A stretch of 64,000 nucleotides of DNA from Capitulum mitella (taxonomy: Eukaryota > Arthropoda > Thecostraca > Pollicipedomorpha > Pollicipedidae). The notes under the pieces were generated by a model. It saw only the letters and a list, made by a program, of their open reading frames with translations. It did not search any database and was not told the DNA's origin. Below are positions 35,501-42,392 of the stretch, in pieces (position 1 is the stretch's first letter; the number at the start of each line of letters is the position of its first letter). Both the position numbers and the translations under genes were made by a program. The DNA lies in assembly GCA_030062745.1 (NCBI GenBank), contig CP099848.1, positions 12,747,568-12,811,567 of the forward strand. Reading direction: 5' to 3'.

Positions 35501-38416
35501 TTTCTTTTTTAAAAGAGACGGGGCCGGAAAACTTGGTTCAGAAAACTTACAACGAAATGGAAACTTAACTCTCGTCGGATCGTTCTCCGGATATACCGTC
35601 GCCGGTCCGAGCCAGGGGCCTGAGAACCTCTCCCGAATCCCGAGAACTAAAAGCCAGACAGAAAAAGCAAAAAGACCATTGGAAAGTCTCTGTACAAACT
35701 AGAAGAAAACACCTAGATTAAGTCTAGTCATGTCAATAGTTGGGGCCACCACACGTCATCTTAAATAAAATCATCTATTGACATTTTTGGGCGGAAAACT
35801 GTGATAATCAATTCATTTATGTGTCTTCAAAGATGTTAGACACAAAAGGACTTGTATGCTACCTATCTGACGTATTAAAAGAGGTCAGATGTAGCCATTT
35901 CGCACGAGACTGAAAGTAGAGAAAACATTTCATCTTTTTGTAAGGGCAGCAGTCGCGTTTTTTTGTCACTGCAAAAGACTGTGTTTTAGCTAGATCATGC
36001 CGAAAATGTTTTTAGGATACAAATCAAGTCTGCAGCTATCATACTAAGGCCTAACAAGGTCAGTGTAGATTCAACTTTGGACGTGTATGAGTCGTGAGTT
36101 TCTGGTATCCTTCGTACCATTTTCCGCATGTTCACTGATCAAGCACAACATAGTGTGGAATCCTACACCGGTTCATGCAATATCCGTTCTACATCACAAA
36201 AGGCATGCCCCAAAGCAATTGTTTACGTACGTCACACATGCGAGTGTCTGTGTGAGATGTCCTCAATATAAAAGCCTTATATCTGACGGGAAGGTGTTTT
36301 GGCGACGTCAGAGGTTTTTATTTTGGCGACCAAAACTAAGAATGTTGAGCCGGTACAAACTGTCAAGAGGGAGGGCATGGGTATAGCTTTCATTATCTGT
36401 TGCCATACATTGTGTGTTCCCATTGAAAACAAACATATTTTGAAAGATCAAATCAGGTCAGCCTAGGTCAAATTGGATTGGGTCGCCCATGGAAAATTAG
36501 TTTTCATCGTATATTTCTGCTTCCGAAGCACATATGACTACCCATCAACATTCCAGGACTGTAAACCAAGGAGTTCTACTCGGTTGCGGGTCTGAAAATT
36601 TGGTATGAGACCTGACCTGATCCCAGGTTATGGATCAAGACGCTCAGTTATGTGTGAAAATGACGTGAGAAGCACCAGGGTGTATATTCAAGTTTCAAAA
36701 GCATCGAACCAGTCTCACAATCTCAATAGCAAACGAAAAAAAGGCTGAAAGTTGAACTGACGCAGTCAGTGACATGGACATTTTCGAAAAAAAAATCGAG
36801 ATAGCAGCTCCATTTGTCGTGCTTTGTTAGTATCCCAAGTTACATGTCAATCGATACGTTTCACAAAATTCTATGCGAGGCTCATGTTTTGAAATATGGT
36901 CTCACTTGACCTGTCCTAGGTCAATGATCTGAGGTCACCCTGGGTTAACAAATTAACACAAGACGAGAATGATGTATGAAAGGGTACCCCAAATTTTGCA
37001 TCCCTGCGCCGTTTTGTTTTTGGTTGGCCTGGGAAAATTGGATGGGGTTTCTTATGCCCCGCTGGACCGGCGAAGGCTAATTTGTTAGCAGACTTGCTGC
37101 ACAGTTGTCTATCCAGGGGCTGGCTATTTCAACCCTATCTACACGAACGTATGAGCGATCATAAACTTTCCGTCGTCTTTCTTTGCAGCCTGCAGCGTTG
37201 CAAAATGGGAATCATCCGCCTCACTTGGGGCCAAAGATCACCAAGGTTAGTTCCTTTCCCCTTCGGCTCTTAAAGTCTGACGAGAAGCGATCTCAGATCA
37301 AGTACTGACATTTGACTGTCACGTCGACTTTGTTTTGCTGAGTTCAAATCTAACCAGTGCCAGTTTTCACACTGTCGCTGTTCTTGACTATCTACGCAAG
37401 GATGAATGTCACCTGTGTCATGCCGCGCAGTGCTGACAGGATACTGACATCTGCTCTACGTTTTAATTAACACTTGCAGTTGCGATCACGCTTTTTAAAG
37501 ATCTTAATCCTCCTCCAGGCAGTTGTCGTCTGATCTGCGCCCGAATGCCCAGGCGGCGTGTCTGATTTCCGCGTGGCAACATCTGTCAAGCGAACCTAGT
37601 ACCTGTTCGGCGTGCATGTTCACCCTGGGTGTGCGAGTGTGCTGACCCCGGACATACTGACCTCGGGGAGTGCTGACTTCGGGCGTGATACCCTTGTGTT
37701 TGCTGACCCTGTGTGTGCTGACCCGGGCCTCGTGCTTGCTGACCTTATGTTTGCTAACCCTATGTGTGTTGACCCTGTGTGTACTGACCCTGCGTGCGTT
37801 GACCCTGTGTGTGCTGACCCTGTGTTTGCTGACCATACGTGTATTGACCATGGGCGTGCTGCTGCAGGCTCACGCCGGCCACGGTGGCCACGGTAGCCAC
37901 GGCGGTCACGGCGGTCACGGTGTCCGCGGCGGCCACGGTGGCCATGGCGGTCACGGCGGTCACGGCGGCCACGGCGGCCACCGTCGGTCGCCGTCGCCGG
38001 GCGGCTCGGCGTCGTCCGGCGAACAGCGGCACGAGTCGGAGCGCGGCGGCCACGTCAACCCGACGTTCGTCATCACCGAGGAGTCGGACTTCGAGTCGGA
38101 GCCGGCCGCCACCGGCTCGGGCACGGGCACGCCGCCGGCCTCCGAGGCGTCGTCGGGCCGGCGCACGGCCGCCTCGACGCCGCGGCGTCAGTCGACAGAG
38201 TCGGCCGGCTCGTCGGCGGTCGGCCGGCCGCATCTGTTCCAGCGCCACCCGCCGTCGGCGCCGGCGAGCCCGCAGGAGCGGCCGGCCAGCCCCCAGCAGC
38301 TGCCGCTGATGCCCGTGCCGACCATCTCGGTGACGTCAGACGCCGACGAGTCGCCCCGGCAGGGGGAGGGCGACGCGGACGACGACACGCCCGACGTGAC
38401 CATTAGCAAGCTTTGA
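5377..38416 (+). CDS. Na+/H+ exchanger, SLC9A family (NHE1-5 / insect Nhe2-like), 21 coding exons
   Basis: This is the only well-supported gene. It exchanges extracellular Na+ for cytosolic H+ across the plasma membrane, controlling pH, volume and epithelial Na+ transport. Joining the 21 exons listed below gives 3477 nt, 1158 residues plus stop, with every splice phase matching. Domain order: signal peptide (about 1-30), His-rich ectodomain (to about 110), transmembrane exchanger core (about 115-570), juxtamembrane region probably binding CHP-type calcineurin B homologues (567-690), and a long cytoplasmic tail. Key residues seen are P223-P224, D305-P306, E329 with N333-D334 (GESLLND), and Y523-GGLRG with R527. 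In NHE1 these correspond to P167-P168, D238-P239, E262 with N266-D267, and the TM11 GGLRG motif. One N-glycosylation sequon (N78-T-T) lies in the ectodomain. At 1158 residues it is longer than human NHE1 or NHE3 (about 800) because of the tail. Family identity is certain. The exact orthologue (Nhe2 versus another NHE1-5 type) is inferred. Confidence 0.95.
6060..6985 (+). repeat. Repeat family B, copy 1
   Basis: It aligns by eye with 56590-57440 in the same order and orientation. Shared blocks include GTGAAG(T/C)GNAC(T)TATG, the stretch around CAGGTCACAAATAACTGTTA, and GCTAAAATTAGTT(T/C)CCG(T/A)TAATT near the right end. No coding capacity is seen. Boundaries are approximate. Confidence 0.65.
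7590..7915. repeat. Two-unit tandem duplication, about 153-bp period, GGTCA-rich
   Basis: The block containing ATGCATTCAA and GGCCCTAATAAAA occurs at 7711 and again at 7864. The preceding GACCTG..CAGATTT and GGTCAAGG motifs are shifted by about the same amount. Each unit contains several GGTCA half-sites, one in the form CCAAGGTCA. Confidence 0.75.
8457..9680 (+). mobile_element. Family A copy 1: piggyBac-like non-autonomous element (MITE)
   Basis: The element is bounded by TTAA on both sides. Termini begin TTAACCCNATTCCCGG at the left and end CCGGGAATAGGGTTAA at the right, a short terminal inverted repeat. Sub-terminal G/C tracts (GGGGG...AATCCGCCCCC) sit inside each end. The CCCTA-type terminus plus TTAA target is the hallmark of piggyBac-like transposons. 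No transposase frame exists, so it is non-autonomous. It contains a regular AGGTCA array at 9099-9131. It lies in intron 1. Confidence 0.85.
9099..9131 (+). promoter_or_regulatory. Four perfect AGGTCA half-sites spaced DR4-DR4-DR1
   Basis: AGGTCA occurs at 9099, 9109, 9119 and 9126, giving spacers of 4, 4 and 1 bases. The first is in the extended context CCAAGGTCA, which fits the FTZ-F1/SF-1 monomer site. DR4 and DR1 are known binding arrangements for nuclear receptor dimers (DR1 for HNF4 or USP/RXR types, DR4 for several RXR/USP heterodimers). The motif is seen directly; receptor binding is inferred. Confidence 0.5.
10743..10788. repeat. Perfect 18-bp inverted repeat, 10-base loop
   Basis: Arms at 10743-10760 and 10771-10788 are exact reverse complements (core CCACGCGGTCGGCGG / CCGCCGACCGCGTGG), separated by TGGAACCAAG. 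It could form a very stable, GC-rich hairpin. It lies in intron 1 in a GC-rich stretch. Function unknown. Confidence 0.9.
12461..12625 (+). repeat. Minisatellite, about 30-bp unit, before exon 2
   Basis: Degenerate copies of a GCAGTAACAGAAACGGCTGCCGG-type unit run up to about 110 bases before the exon 2 acceptor. The unit length is a multiple of three, and more than one frame stays open across it. It is placed in the intron because the join to exon 2 at 12734 preserves phase with exon 1. Confidence 0.8.
12734..12839 (+). CDS. NHE exon 2: His/Asp-rich ectodomain
   Basis: The acceptor is CTCTGCCGGCAG and the exon is 106 nt (phase 1 in, phase 2 out). Residues 56-90 include [14 protein letters not shown], the glycosylation sequon N78-T-T and EDHHH. 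The donor is GTGGGT at 12840. An N-terminal segment of this kind is variable in NHEs, so the assignment rests on splice signals, phase and high exon-like GC. Confidence 0.75.
13520..13683 (+). CDS. NHE exon 3: end of ectodomain and first core membrane helix
   Basis: The acceptor is TTTGCACAG; it reads residues 91-145. It continues the His/Asp-rich segment ([10 protein letters not shown]) and then gives the conserved [14 protein letters not shown] region leading into a hydrophobic helix with [11 protein letters not shown], which matches the NHE start-of-core pattern. The donor is GTAAGG; the exon ends in phase 1. Confidence 0.9.
13773..14008. mobile_element. Foldback (palindromic) element in intron 3
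   Basis: The left end (13773-about 13812) and right end (about 13971-14008) are inverted copies containing GGTTCTTGAGATGCTGTTTTC and its complement. Interior halves also show inverted similarity (AAACGATGTTTCTA versus reverse AAGAAACATTG). It has the length and structure of a small foldback MITE. No coding capacity is seen. Confidence 0.7.
14212..14257 (+). CDS. NHE exon 4: FHH..LPESC segment
   Basis: A 46-nt micro-exon between TTTATTTCAG and GTAAGA. It encodes residues 146-160, reading [14 protein letters not shown] and the first two bases of Cys. The PESC motif is conserved across plasma-membrane NHEs. Phase is 1 in and 2 out. Confidence 0.92.
14813..14869 (+). CDS. NHE exon 5: [11 protein letters not shown] helix
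   Basis: A 57-nt exon. The acceptor CTGTTACAG at 14812 is chosen because it joins PES to [11 protein letters not shown], the family's PESCLLI(V/L)xG pattern; the upstream TTAG at 14784 breaks the motif. The donor is GTGAGT at 14870. Residues 161-179. Confidence 0.92.
15437..15568 (+). CDS. NHE exon 6: FFLxLLPP helix
   Basis: Acceptor TTCCCAG, donor GTGAGT. Residues 180-223 include an extracellular/linker part and then [10 protein letters not shown], matching the inhibitor-binding TM4 of NHE1 (F161 to P168). Ends in phase 2 within the second proline codon. Confidence 0.95.
15973..15990. repeat. 18-bp perfect palindrome in intron 6
   Basis: CTTAGCTAGCTAGCTAAG is self-complementary. It lies within a longer stretch of TTAGCTA/GCTAACTAA-like words that also fold on themselves (about 15955-16030). 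Confidence 0.85.
16446..16527 (+). CDS. NHE exon 7: ILEASYSL and [11 protein letters not shown]
   Basis: Acceptor GGCCGCAG, donor GTGAGT, residues 224-251. The usual NHE1-5 word LDAGY is LEASY here (E228, A229, S230, Y231). By alignment from the PP pair, E228 replaces NHE1 D172 and S230 replaces G174. The following [12 protein letters not shown] is the canonical next helix. Ends in phase 0. Confidence 0.95.
17445..17474. repeat. Perfect 14-bp inverted repeat, 2-base spacer, intron 7
   Basis: GCGTGCGTGTTTGC at 17445-17458 is exactly complementary to 17461-17474. The repeats of GTGC/GCAC inside suggest it arose from a (GTGC)n-like simple repeat. It is a candidate cruciform. Confidence 0.9.
17751..17866 (+). 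CDS. NHE exon 8: [16 protein letters not shown]; ends at a GC donor
   Basis: Acceptor GCGCTGCAG, phase 0 in. Residues 252-289 read [10 protein letters not shown], then a helix and an extracellular stretch ending YADYDIANI. The next exon begins in phase 2, so this exon must end two bases into a codon. That points to CAG|GCGAGT with a GC donor at 17867. The nearby GT at 17871 would leave phase 0 and break the SLVQM join. Confidence 0.88.
18740..20024 (+). mobile_element. Family A copy 2 (diverged), in intron 8
   Basis: TTAACCCTATTCCCGACAG at the left and CCGGGAATAGGGTCAA at the right; the right TTAA is mutated to TCAA. The interior aligns with copy 1 throughout. Compared with copy 1 it has an extra segment with a duplicated AAAACTGTAAAACC/TTTTACAG motif near the left end and a duplicated CCGCCCCCCC stretch near the right end. 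The AGGTCA array is decayed (AGGTCA, AGATCA, AGGTCA, ACGTCG). Confidence 0.85.
21060..21270 (+). repeat. Minisatellite, about 40-bp unit
   Basis: Degenerate copies of a unit containing CCCTGGTCCTGGTCT and GAGACCGTCCACCG. It gives a spurious open frame on both strands. Confidence 0.75.
22549..22587 (+). repeat. Duplicated 3' splice site before exon 9
   Basis: CCACAG|CCTGGTACAGATGCTGA at the upstream site closely repeats TTACAG|TCTGGTGCAGATGTTGA at the real acceptor, 34 bases apart. The upstream acceptor (first exonic base 22554) would shift the frame. Confidence 0.8.
22588..22718 (+). CDS. NHE exon 9: AVDPVAV and GESLLN catalytic segment
   Basis: Residues 290-333: [11 protein letters not shown], then AVDPVAVLA with D305-P306, then FGESLLN with E329 and N333. 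The spacing D305 to E329 (24 residues) equals D238 to E262 of NHE1. The donor is GTCAGA, a weak site, but the phase-1 end joins exactly to D334 of exon 10. Confidence 0.97.
23140..23328 (+). CDS. NHE exon 10: DAVTVVLYN and following helix
   Basis: Acceptor GTCCGCAG, donor GTGAGG. Residues 334-396 begin with the catalytic D334 ([10 protein letters not shown]) and contain an amphipathic loop and the helix [21 protein letters not shown] is very high at third codon positions. Confidence 0.97.
24880..25057 (+). CDS. NHE exon 11: [19 protein letters not shown] and TIKYFVSM
   Basis: Acceptor TTGCAG, donor GTGAGG. Residues 397-455 contain the conserved helices ([19 protein letters not shown]), then HYATKNISK and TIKYF, the standard order in NHE proteins. 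Confidence 0.97.
25579..25700 (+). CDS. NHE exon 12: [13 protein letters not shown]
   Basis: Acceptor GGGCAG, donor GTAAGA. Residues 456-496: the SxSDTxIFxFLG motif, an extracellular loop DDHRWHTGF and a helix ending LFFRFVG. A long open frame on the opposite strand here (25126-25824) is a shadow. Confidence 0.97.
26073..26281 (+). CDS. NHE exon 13: [16 protein letters not shown] and FTVFVQ
   Basis: Acceptor TGCTTCAG, donor GTGAGC. Residues 497-566 hold the TM11 motif Y523-GGLRG with R527 and the final membrane helix ending ILFTVFVQ. The usual A after GA(V/I) is G531 here. Confidence 0.97.
27988..28143 (+). CDS. NHE exon 14: juxtamembrane cytoplasmic region
   Basis: Acceptor TTTTCAG, donor GTAAGC. 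Residues 567-618: [14 protein letters not shown], then an acidic amphipathic helix ([20 protein letters not shown]). This matches the start of the cytoplasmic regulatory domain, where NHE1-5 bind CHP proteins. Confidence 0.95.
28562..28777 (+). CDS. NHE exon 15: cytoplasmic amphipathic region
   Basis: Acceptor CTGCCGCAG, donor GTGAGA, phase 0 both ends. Residues 619-690: [32 protein letters not shown], ending NFRE. It corresponds to the NHE stretch with LxxFxxxYLxPxL and HYxxLYG words. Confidence 0.95.
29187..29333 (+). CDS. NHE exon 16: basic cytoplasmic tail segment
   Basis: Acceptor CCCGCCAG, donor GTGAGA. Residues 691-739: [18 protein letters not shown], followed by a basic stretch ([14 protein letters not shown]) and acidic PEEEL. 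Phase 0 both ends. RRKS and RRLS-type words begin the phosphosite-rich tail. Confidence 0.9.
29334..32005 (+). other. Intron 16 (2.7 kb)
   Basis: GT-AG. No coding sequence or transposon end was recognised in most of it. The last 190 bases are a degenerate tandem array of CTGACCTGAC-type units that also repeat the acceptor region (see findings). Confidence 0.6.
32006..32271 (+). CDS. NHE exon 17: RRxS phosphosite array
   Basis: Acceptor CGCTCCTCAG, donor GTATGA (weak). Residues 740-827 plus two bases. A decameric repeat of the form D-x-R-R-x-S-L-L-P recurs, giving RRVS (S746), RRSS (S766), RRPS (S776, S786), RRTS (S802) and RRLS (S816). RRxS is the PKA-type consensus. The donor is chosen because AA|A then keeps the frame into exon 18; no alternative donor does. 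Confidence 0.85.
32810..32924 (+). CDS. NHE exon 18: acidic linker and AIRENPFNK
   Basis: Acceptor CTTCCCCAG, donor GTGCGT. Residues 828-866: [17 protein letters not shown], then [13 protein letters not shown], which matches a conserved NHE tail word (AIRxNPF). Phase 2 in, 0 out. Confidence 0.9.
33336..33608 (+). CDS. NHE exon 19: [14 protein letters not shown] and basic Ser-rich tail
   Basis: Acceptor GTTCCGCAG, donor GTGGGC. Residues 867-957: [18 protein letters not shown], a run of four Arg, RRMS (S898), RRQS (S936), RRS and an Arg/Ser-rich end. Phase 0 both ends. The donor sits directly before a (GCC)n tract. Confidence 0.93.
33609..37188 (+). other. Intron 19 (3.6 kb)
   Basis: It starts with GTGGGCC and a GCC trinucleotide repeat (about 33612-33640). 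It holds family A copy 3, flanked by GAATCGATTC-rich sequence on both sides (about 33675-33712 and 34945-35000). The part at about 36440-37000 is a GGTCA-rich, non-coding stretch that looks like an old transposon but has no second copy in the window. Confidence 0.6.
33716..34935 (+). mobile_element. Family A copy 3, in intron 19
   Basis: TTAA flanks at 33716-33719 and 34932-34935, CCCTATTCCCGGC left end and GGGAAAAGGG right end. It aligns with copy 1 end to end. The half-site array at 34353-34385 reads AGGTCA, AGGTCA, AGGGCA, AGGTCA with 4, 4 and 1-base spacers. A second cluster at 34062-34078 has three overlapping or adjacent AGGTCA words. Confidence 0.9.
37189..37245 (+). CDS. NHE exon 20: short tail exon
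   Basis: A 57-nt exon, acceptor TTTCTTTGCAG, donor GTTAGT, phase 0 both ends. It encodes residues 958-976 ([19 protein letters not shown]). There is no domain; the call rests on splice signals, phase and an open frame. It could be alternatively included because it is a multiple of three. Confidence 0.75.
37616..37862 (+). repeat. Minisatellite, about 15-bp TGCTGACCCTGTGTG unit, before exon 21
   Basis: More than a dozen degenerate units run to within a few bases of the acceptor of exon 21. Unit length is a multiple of three, so one frame stays open through the array and would join in frame with exon 21. It replaces a normal polypyrimidine tract. Confidence 0.85.
37868..38416 (+). CDS. NHE exon 21: Gly-His array, low-complexity tail, stop
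   Basis: Acceptor GTGCTGCTGCAG, phase 0. Residues 977-1158. First a Gly-Gly-His array with 12 histidines (H978 to H1014) built from 9-bp GGCCACGGT-type units, then Ser/Pro/Glu-rich sequence with one more RRQS. It ends VTISKL with TGA at 38414-38416. The final S-K-L fits a class I PDZ ligand (S/T-x-hydrophobic), as used by NHE3 to bind NHERF scaffolds. The opposite-strand open frame is a GC-rich shadow. Confidence 0.9.
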   Translation, partial: AHAGHGGHGSHGGHGGHGVRGGHGGHGGHGGHGGHGGHRRSPSPGGSASSGEQRHESERGGHVNPTFVITEESDFESEPAATGSGTGTPPASEASSGRRTAASTPRRQSTESAGSSAVGRPHLFQRHPPSAPASPQERPASPQQLPLMPVPTISVTSDADESPRQGEGDADDDTPDVTISKL

Positions 38417-39943
38417 GGGTCGCGCCGGCACGGCCGCAAGTGGTTGCGGGGCTGGGTTGGGCGTCTTAGAGTTAGGGCCAGATAGATAGGTGTCCCCGAG
38501 AATAAGCAATAATGGTTATCGACACTTTTAACTGAAAAGTGATCTTACGTTAACACTAATGATCCATAAGTGAACCTTGGAACATTAGAGTCTTGTATTG
38601 GAAAGAGCAGTATTTGTTAACATCCTTCATGTGCATTGCTGAAAATGGATGGCGCAGCCGCGCGTCTGACTCTTGTCATTCCGGCAGCCTCTGTAAACAT
38701 CTGTTCTAGGCCCTCATGATGGCTCTTTCTTGTCCTGCCGTAATGATGTTCCCCGCCCGATCTTTCCGTCAGTTCTGTTTGGATCGTTTTTCCAGATGAT
38801 TGCGGCCTCGTGCCAGCACGCTCGAGGGTGTCTGTGTGCCATACGGTGTCTTCATGCCGCGCGAGTGTGCAGGTTTGCCAGAGCTGACTGTGCGCGTGTT
38901 GTCTCTGGGTGCCTGGCTTGGTACGCCGTGTTTCGGGCGCTGCGAGTCGCTGTCCGACACCGCTCGCGCGCGACCGTGGCGCGCGACAGTTTTTGCGAAA
39001 CGCAGCCTGTTGGGCTGTGTTCTGACGGCTTTGCATGAGTACACACATCTGATGGAGCGTCATGGCGTGGTCTCCTGGCACTTAATGTCATGTGTCTTCG
39101 TGGCAGTGGCTAGAAACTTCTCTGACTTCTCCGTTTCGCCGGCTGCACTGGGGAGCAGTGACCACCAGAGTGAGCCTGCTGATCTGTCCACGTGCGATGC
39201 TGACCGAGCCTGACAGGTAATGCAGTGCACCACACTCCCACCGGCCGAGGGGAGAGGGTTGGCCTGCCGGCGGCGAAGCTGGCACTGAGTGAAGAGACGT
39301 GTGCTAAGCGTGGATGCCAAGCGTGGTTGGCTTGTGCTAGGATGAGCGTCCTTGAGAGTCCGTCTGAGTACTCAAGCTTTTGTCGTCTACTTTGCTGCAA
39401 ACGTCTGCTGTCGAAACGCCACTGTGAGCGCTTCACGAAATCGTTTTTGATGGTTATGGTTTCAATCAGTTGTCAGAGACGTTAGCTCTGCGCTGAGATC
39501 GTAAGGTACTACTTCATTCTCCCGCCATGCGGGAGAGGTGGATCAACCCTGAGTGTGAGATGTTTTTAAACTATCTCTCCGGTGCGTTGAAGCAATTTTT
39601 AGAAGTGCCGCAGCTGATCTTGTTTATCCCATAACAACAGTATAGATGACTGAAGTAATACAATGTTAATCACGATGTGAAGTGTTAATCAGGCCGCCAG
39701 TTACTCCTTTTGAGACCATATAATTGCAGGTTACATTGGCCATCAGACCTCCTTTGTTGGTATTTACCAGTCAGTGCTCAGTGGCCAACATTAGGTTCCC
39801 GTAACTGGGCGCCATTTGCCGCACCGTTCAATACATTTTTCAAACACCATCATGATTGCAGAAAACTAAGTACTGCGAATTACACGGTATTTAATGCACG
39901 GCATGCAATGTTAATTTCACAATTAACATAGCAGCACGACATA

Positions 39944-39977
39944 AAGGAAGCATCCGCAACAGCGGATGCCTCCTTTA
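39944..39977. repeat. Inverted repeat, about 15-bp arms with one mismatch
   Basis: AAAGGAAGCATCCGC and GCGGATGCCTCCTTT flank a short loop. It is probably the remnant of a small foldback element, or a hairpin in the 3' UTR. Confidence 0.75.
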
Positions 39978-40370
39978 ATATTCCTAAATCCTAAATATTC
40001 TGCGTCACCGTCGCATGTCATATGCAGCTAACCCGTCAGTATCTAATGAATGGATTACAGTTTGTTTTGCATAATTCTGCTAAATCCGTATAAACAGGAA
40101 GCGACACCGAACATCAAAATACGAGAATTTCTACAAGGAATGTGAATATAACGTCATGCGAATCACGGGCACAAAACATCAAATGAGCTGGTGCACGGCA
40201 CGTTATTTCTAAGAAGTGAAGCAAATACAAATAGTGGATATACAAAACACGGCATGTTTAAAAAAGGGTCACAGCGCCAGAGGCTGCCCGAGTGAGGAGC
40301 GTTGACGCTCATCACTGAAGCCCTACGTTTTGTTTCTTGCTATCCGGAGTTTAGTTTTTCTTGCATCCAG

Positions 40371-40440
40371 AGTTTTATTTCTTGCTGCACGTGAGCACTG
40401 ATAGACCTATCAATGCTCACATGTAGCGTGAAATAAAACT
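40371..40440. repeat. 70-nt imperfect hairpin
   Basis: The left arm (40371-40404) and right arm (40407-40440) pair over about 34 positions with roughly six mismatches. The tip TGATAG-AC-CTATCA is fully complementary. AGTTTTATTTC at the left pairs with GAAATAAAACT at the right. It has the length of an animal pre-miRNA, but the loop is almost absent, so a foldback element is equally likely. AGTTTT-TTCTTGC words also repeat just upstream. Confidence 0.7.
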
Positions 40441-42202
40441 TGCCGGTCTAAATACGGGATCAATCTAACCAAGCTTTAACTCACTCATGCTTCATCCCTG
40501 ATAACGAAAGTTTTCTGACTGCTGAATTAGAGCTGCCGAGGCGTGAGCAAGGACCTCGGCATTGTTTTTTTTTGTGATCCCTCATTGTCCGGTTCATGAA
40601 TTATCCGTGCGATCTGACAATTCCACTGACTTCCAATGAAATAAATTCTCTGTTTAACATGTCATGGGCAAGCAAATGACGGCCTTTGGCGAGGTCAGCG
40701 ACCGTTCCACATATTGCACACTACTGTATCAGCATACAACATGTTTTAGGATCAAAGAATCTCATTGTGCATGGTGCGTTGTGTTGTGCCGACGACTGAC
40801 CAATCTAAGCGTCCATAGCTGCCGTATGTTGAGGACGTCTAATGTCTAGCAAAGGACGCTGCAGACAAGGTCGTCTGGAAGAGTAGGTCGGTAGCCCGGT
40901 CTACAGCGCAGGCTGACCAAGAAATTCCAATCCATCAACGGGAGATTTCCGCAGGAGGTAACCGCACTCATCCCCCGGGCCAGACCGACAGCAGAGATGC
41001 ACTATTGTGTGTGAAATGATAATGTGCAAGAATAGGAGAGGCAAGCTTGCTCCTGTGGCATCCGCAAGATATCGAGACCAATGCAAGCTGCCCGTTCAAA
41101 TCCGGTCTCATACAACCGTGCTCAACTGTGAAGACGAAATGACACAACGCACCTTTGACAATGATAAATGCATTGACGAAGGCGTGTTGTGGTGCGTAAC
41201 CCCTGTTTCAGTTTTGAGTTAATGTTACGTTTATTTAACATGTTCACCGCGACCTAATAACGAGAAAAATACTCTCGTAATAAATAAGCAAGCACAGCAG
41301 ACCAGTCTTCCTCCAACCGCCGTCCAGGGCGGCCAGTCCGCAGGGCGCAGCGCCTCTGGCTGACGCGATCACATTGCCTGCCCTGTAGAGGTTTACGGGA
41401 CCGTAGTTTTCTTTGGCCGCCCCGCTCCACAGCCGTGGCACCCTAGACGCAGCCTCCTGCAGCCTTACCCATAAGTCCACCATTCGGCCGTTGGCCAGCC
41501 GTGTCAATATTTTCGTAGTTTCATTTCAGATACACTTGTTTAGGGTGAAGTGATGCTTAAATGTGAAACATGTGAAAAAAACAATACAGCCACAACATCA
41601 CAAAAACTATTAAATGACTGCATCATGCCAGTCTAGCTGGTTACATGTCTTTCCATGTCTAATCATGTTTTTCCAATTGCATACATGTGTGTATAAATGT
41701 AACTCAGCCTACCTATCCTATCCTTAGCATGGGCAAGTTAATTGAACTAAACTAGCCATAGGCACATGTGGGGACTACCTACTTTATCAATAATCACAAA
41801 TTAACCAAAAACTTAAAAAAAATAACAGCAATATCGCCTAACATCAACATTACCCTGTTGACCTACTAGCTGGATTATCTTTCGTGACAATGGCTTGCCA
41901 AACTGGTTGGGTAGGTTGGTATGTAGATGGATAGGCACACAGTCCCAATTAGAAATGAATTCATCGTTACCTACCTACCGTCCTAAATAGGTCTGTGGTG
42001 ACTGCATCAAGAAACTCTAGCCATACCTCACTTGGAGAATGAGCCGCCCAAAATGCAGTACAAGGCGTCTTCATGAGCTTGCAGCTGTCGTAACGTTCAT
42101 AACAGAATAGCCTTTGCAAGCGACAATAAGCCTGCAGCAATAAGCGAGCGCAGCAAACACCACAAGGTTCTGACCAACATCAATCAACACGGTTAGGCAA
42201 CA

Positions 42203-42392
42203 TTGGAAAATTTCAAAATGTTGAAAAATGTGGATACAGGGGGGGGGGCAAATATCAAAACCAGTGGTATTTTTGGACTTTTTATACCTTCGTTGTTTAT
42301 GGACCGATTCCGATGAAACTGTTATGAATCAAGAGATTATGGATACGACTTTTACCATTGGTAACCATATCTGAAATTTTGAGAAATTTTGG
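42203..42392 (-). mobile_element. Family A fragment
   Basis: It matches the reverse complement of the right-hand interior of family A (GTGGATACAGGGGGG, GGACTTTTTATA, GAATCAAGAGATTATGGATA). Both terminal inverted repeats are absent. Confidence 0.7.

Larger units (their letters stand above)
38417..42200. other. 3' flank: probable 3' UTR then intergenic DNA
   Basis: No canonical AATAAA occurs in the first kilobase after the stop. The first clear ones are near 40432 (inside a hairpin) and 40641, so a 3' UTR of about 2 kb is possible but unproven. Open frames at 38617-39485 on both strands overlap each other and show no domains. A near-perfect hairpin lies at 39944-39977. Confidence 0.4.

Noticed and set aside
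37616..37862. CRISPR-like or coding repeat array
   Set aside because: Units are contiguous without spacers and degenerate; this is a eukaryotic minisatellite.
37760..38248. Long minus and alternative plus frames over exon 21 (162 and 141 codons)
   Set aside because: Arg/Ala-rich shadows of a GC-rich repeat; the NHE frame is fixed by the splice phase and the stop at 38416.
38411..38416. C-terminal SKL as a peroxisomal targeting signal
   Set aside because: The protein has a signal peptide and about a dozen membrane helices; a PDZ ligand fits better.
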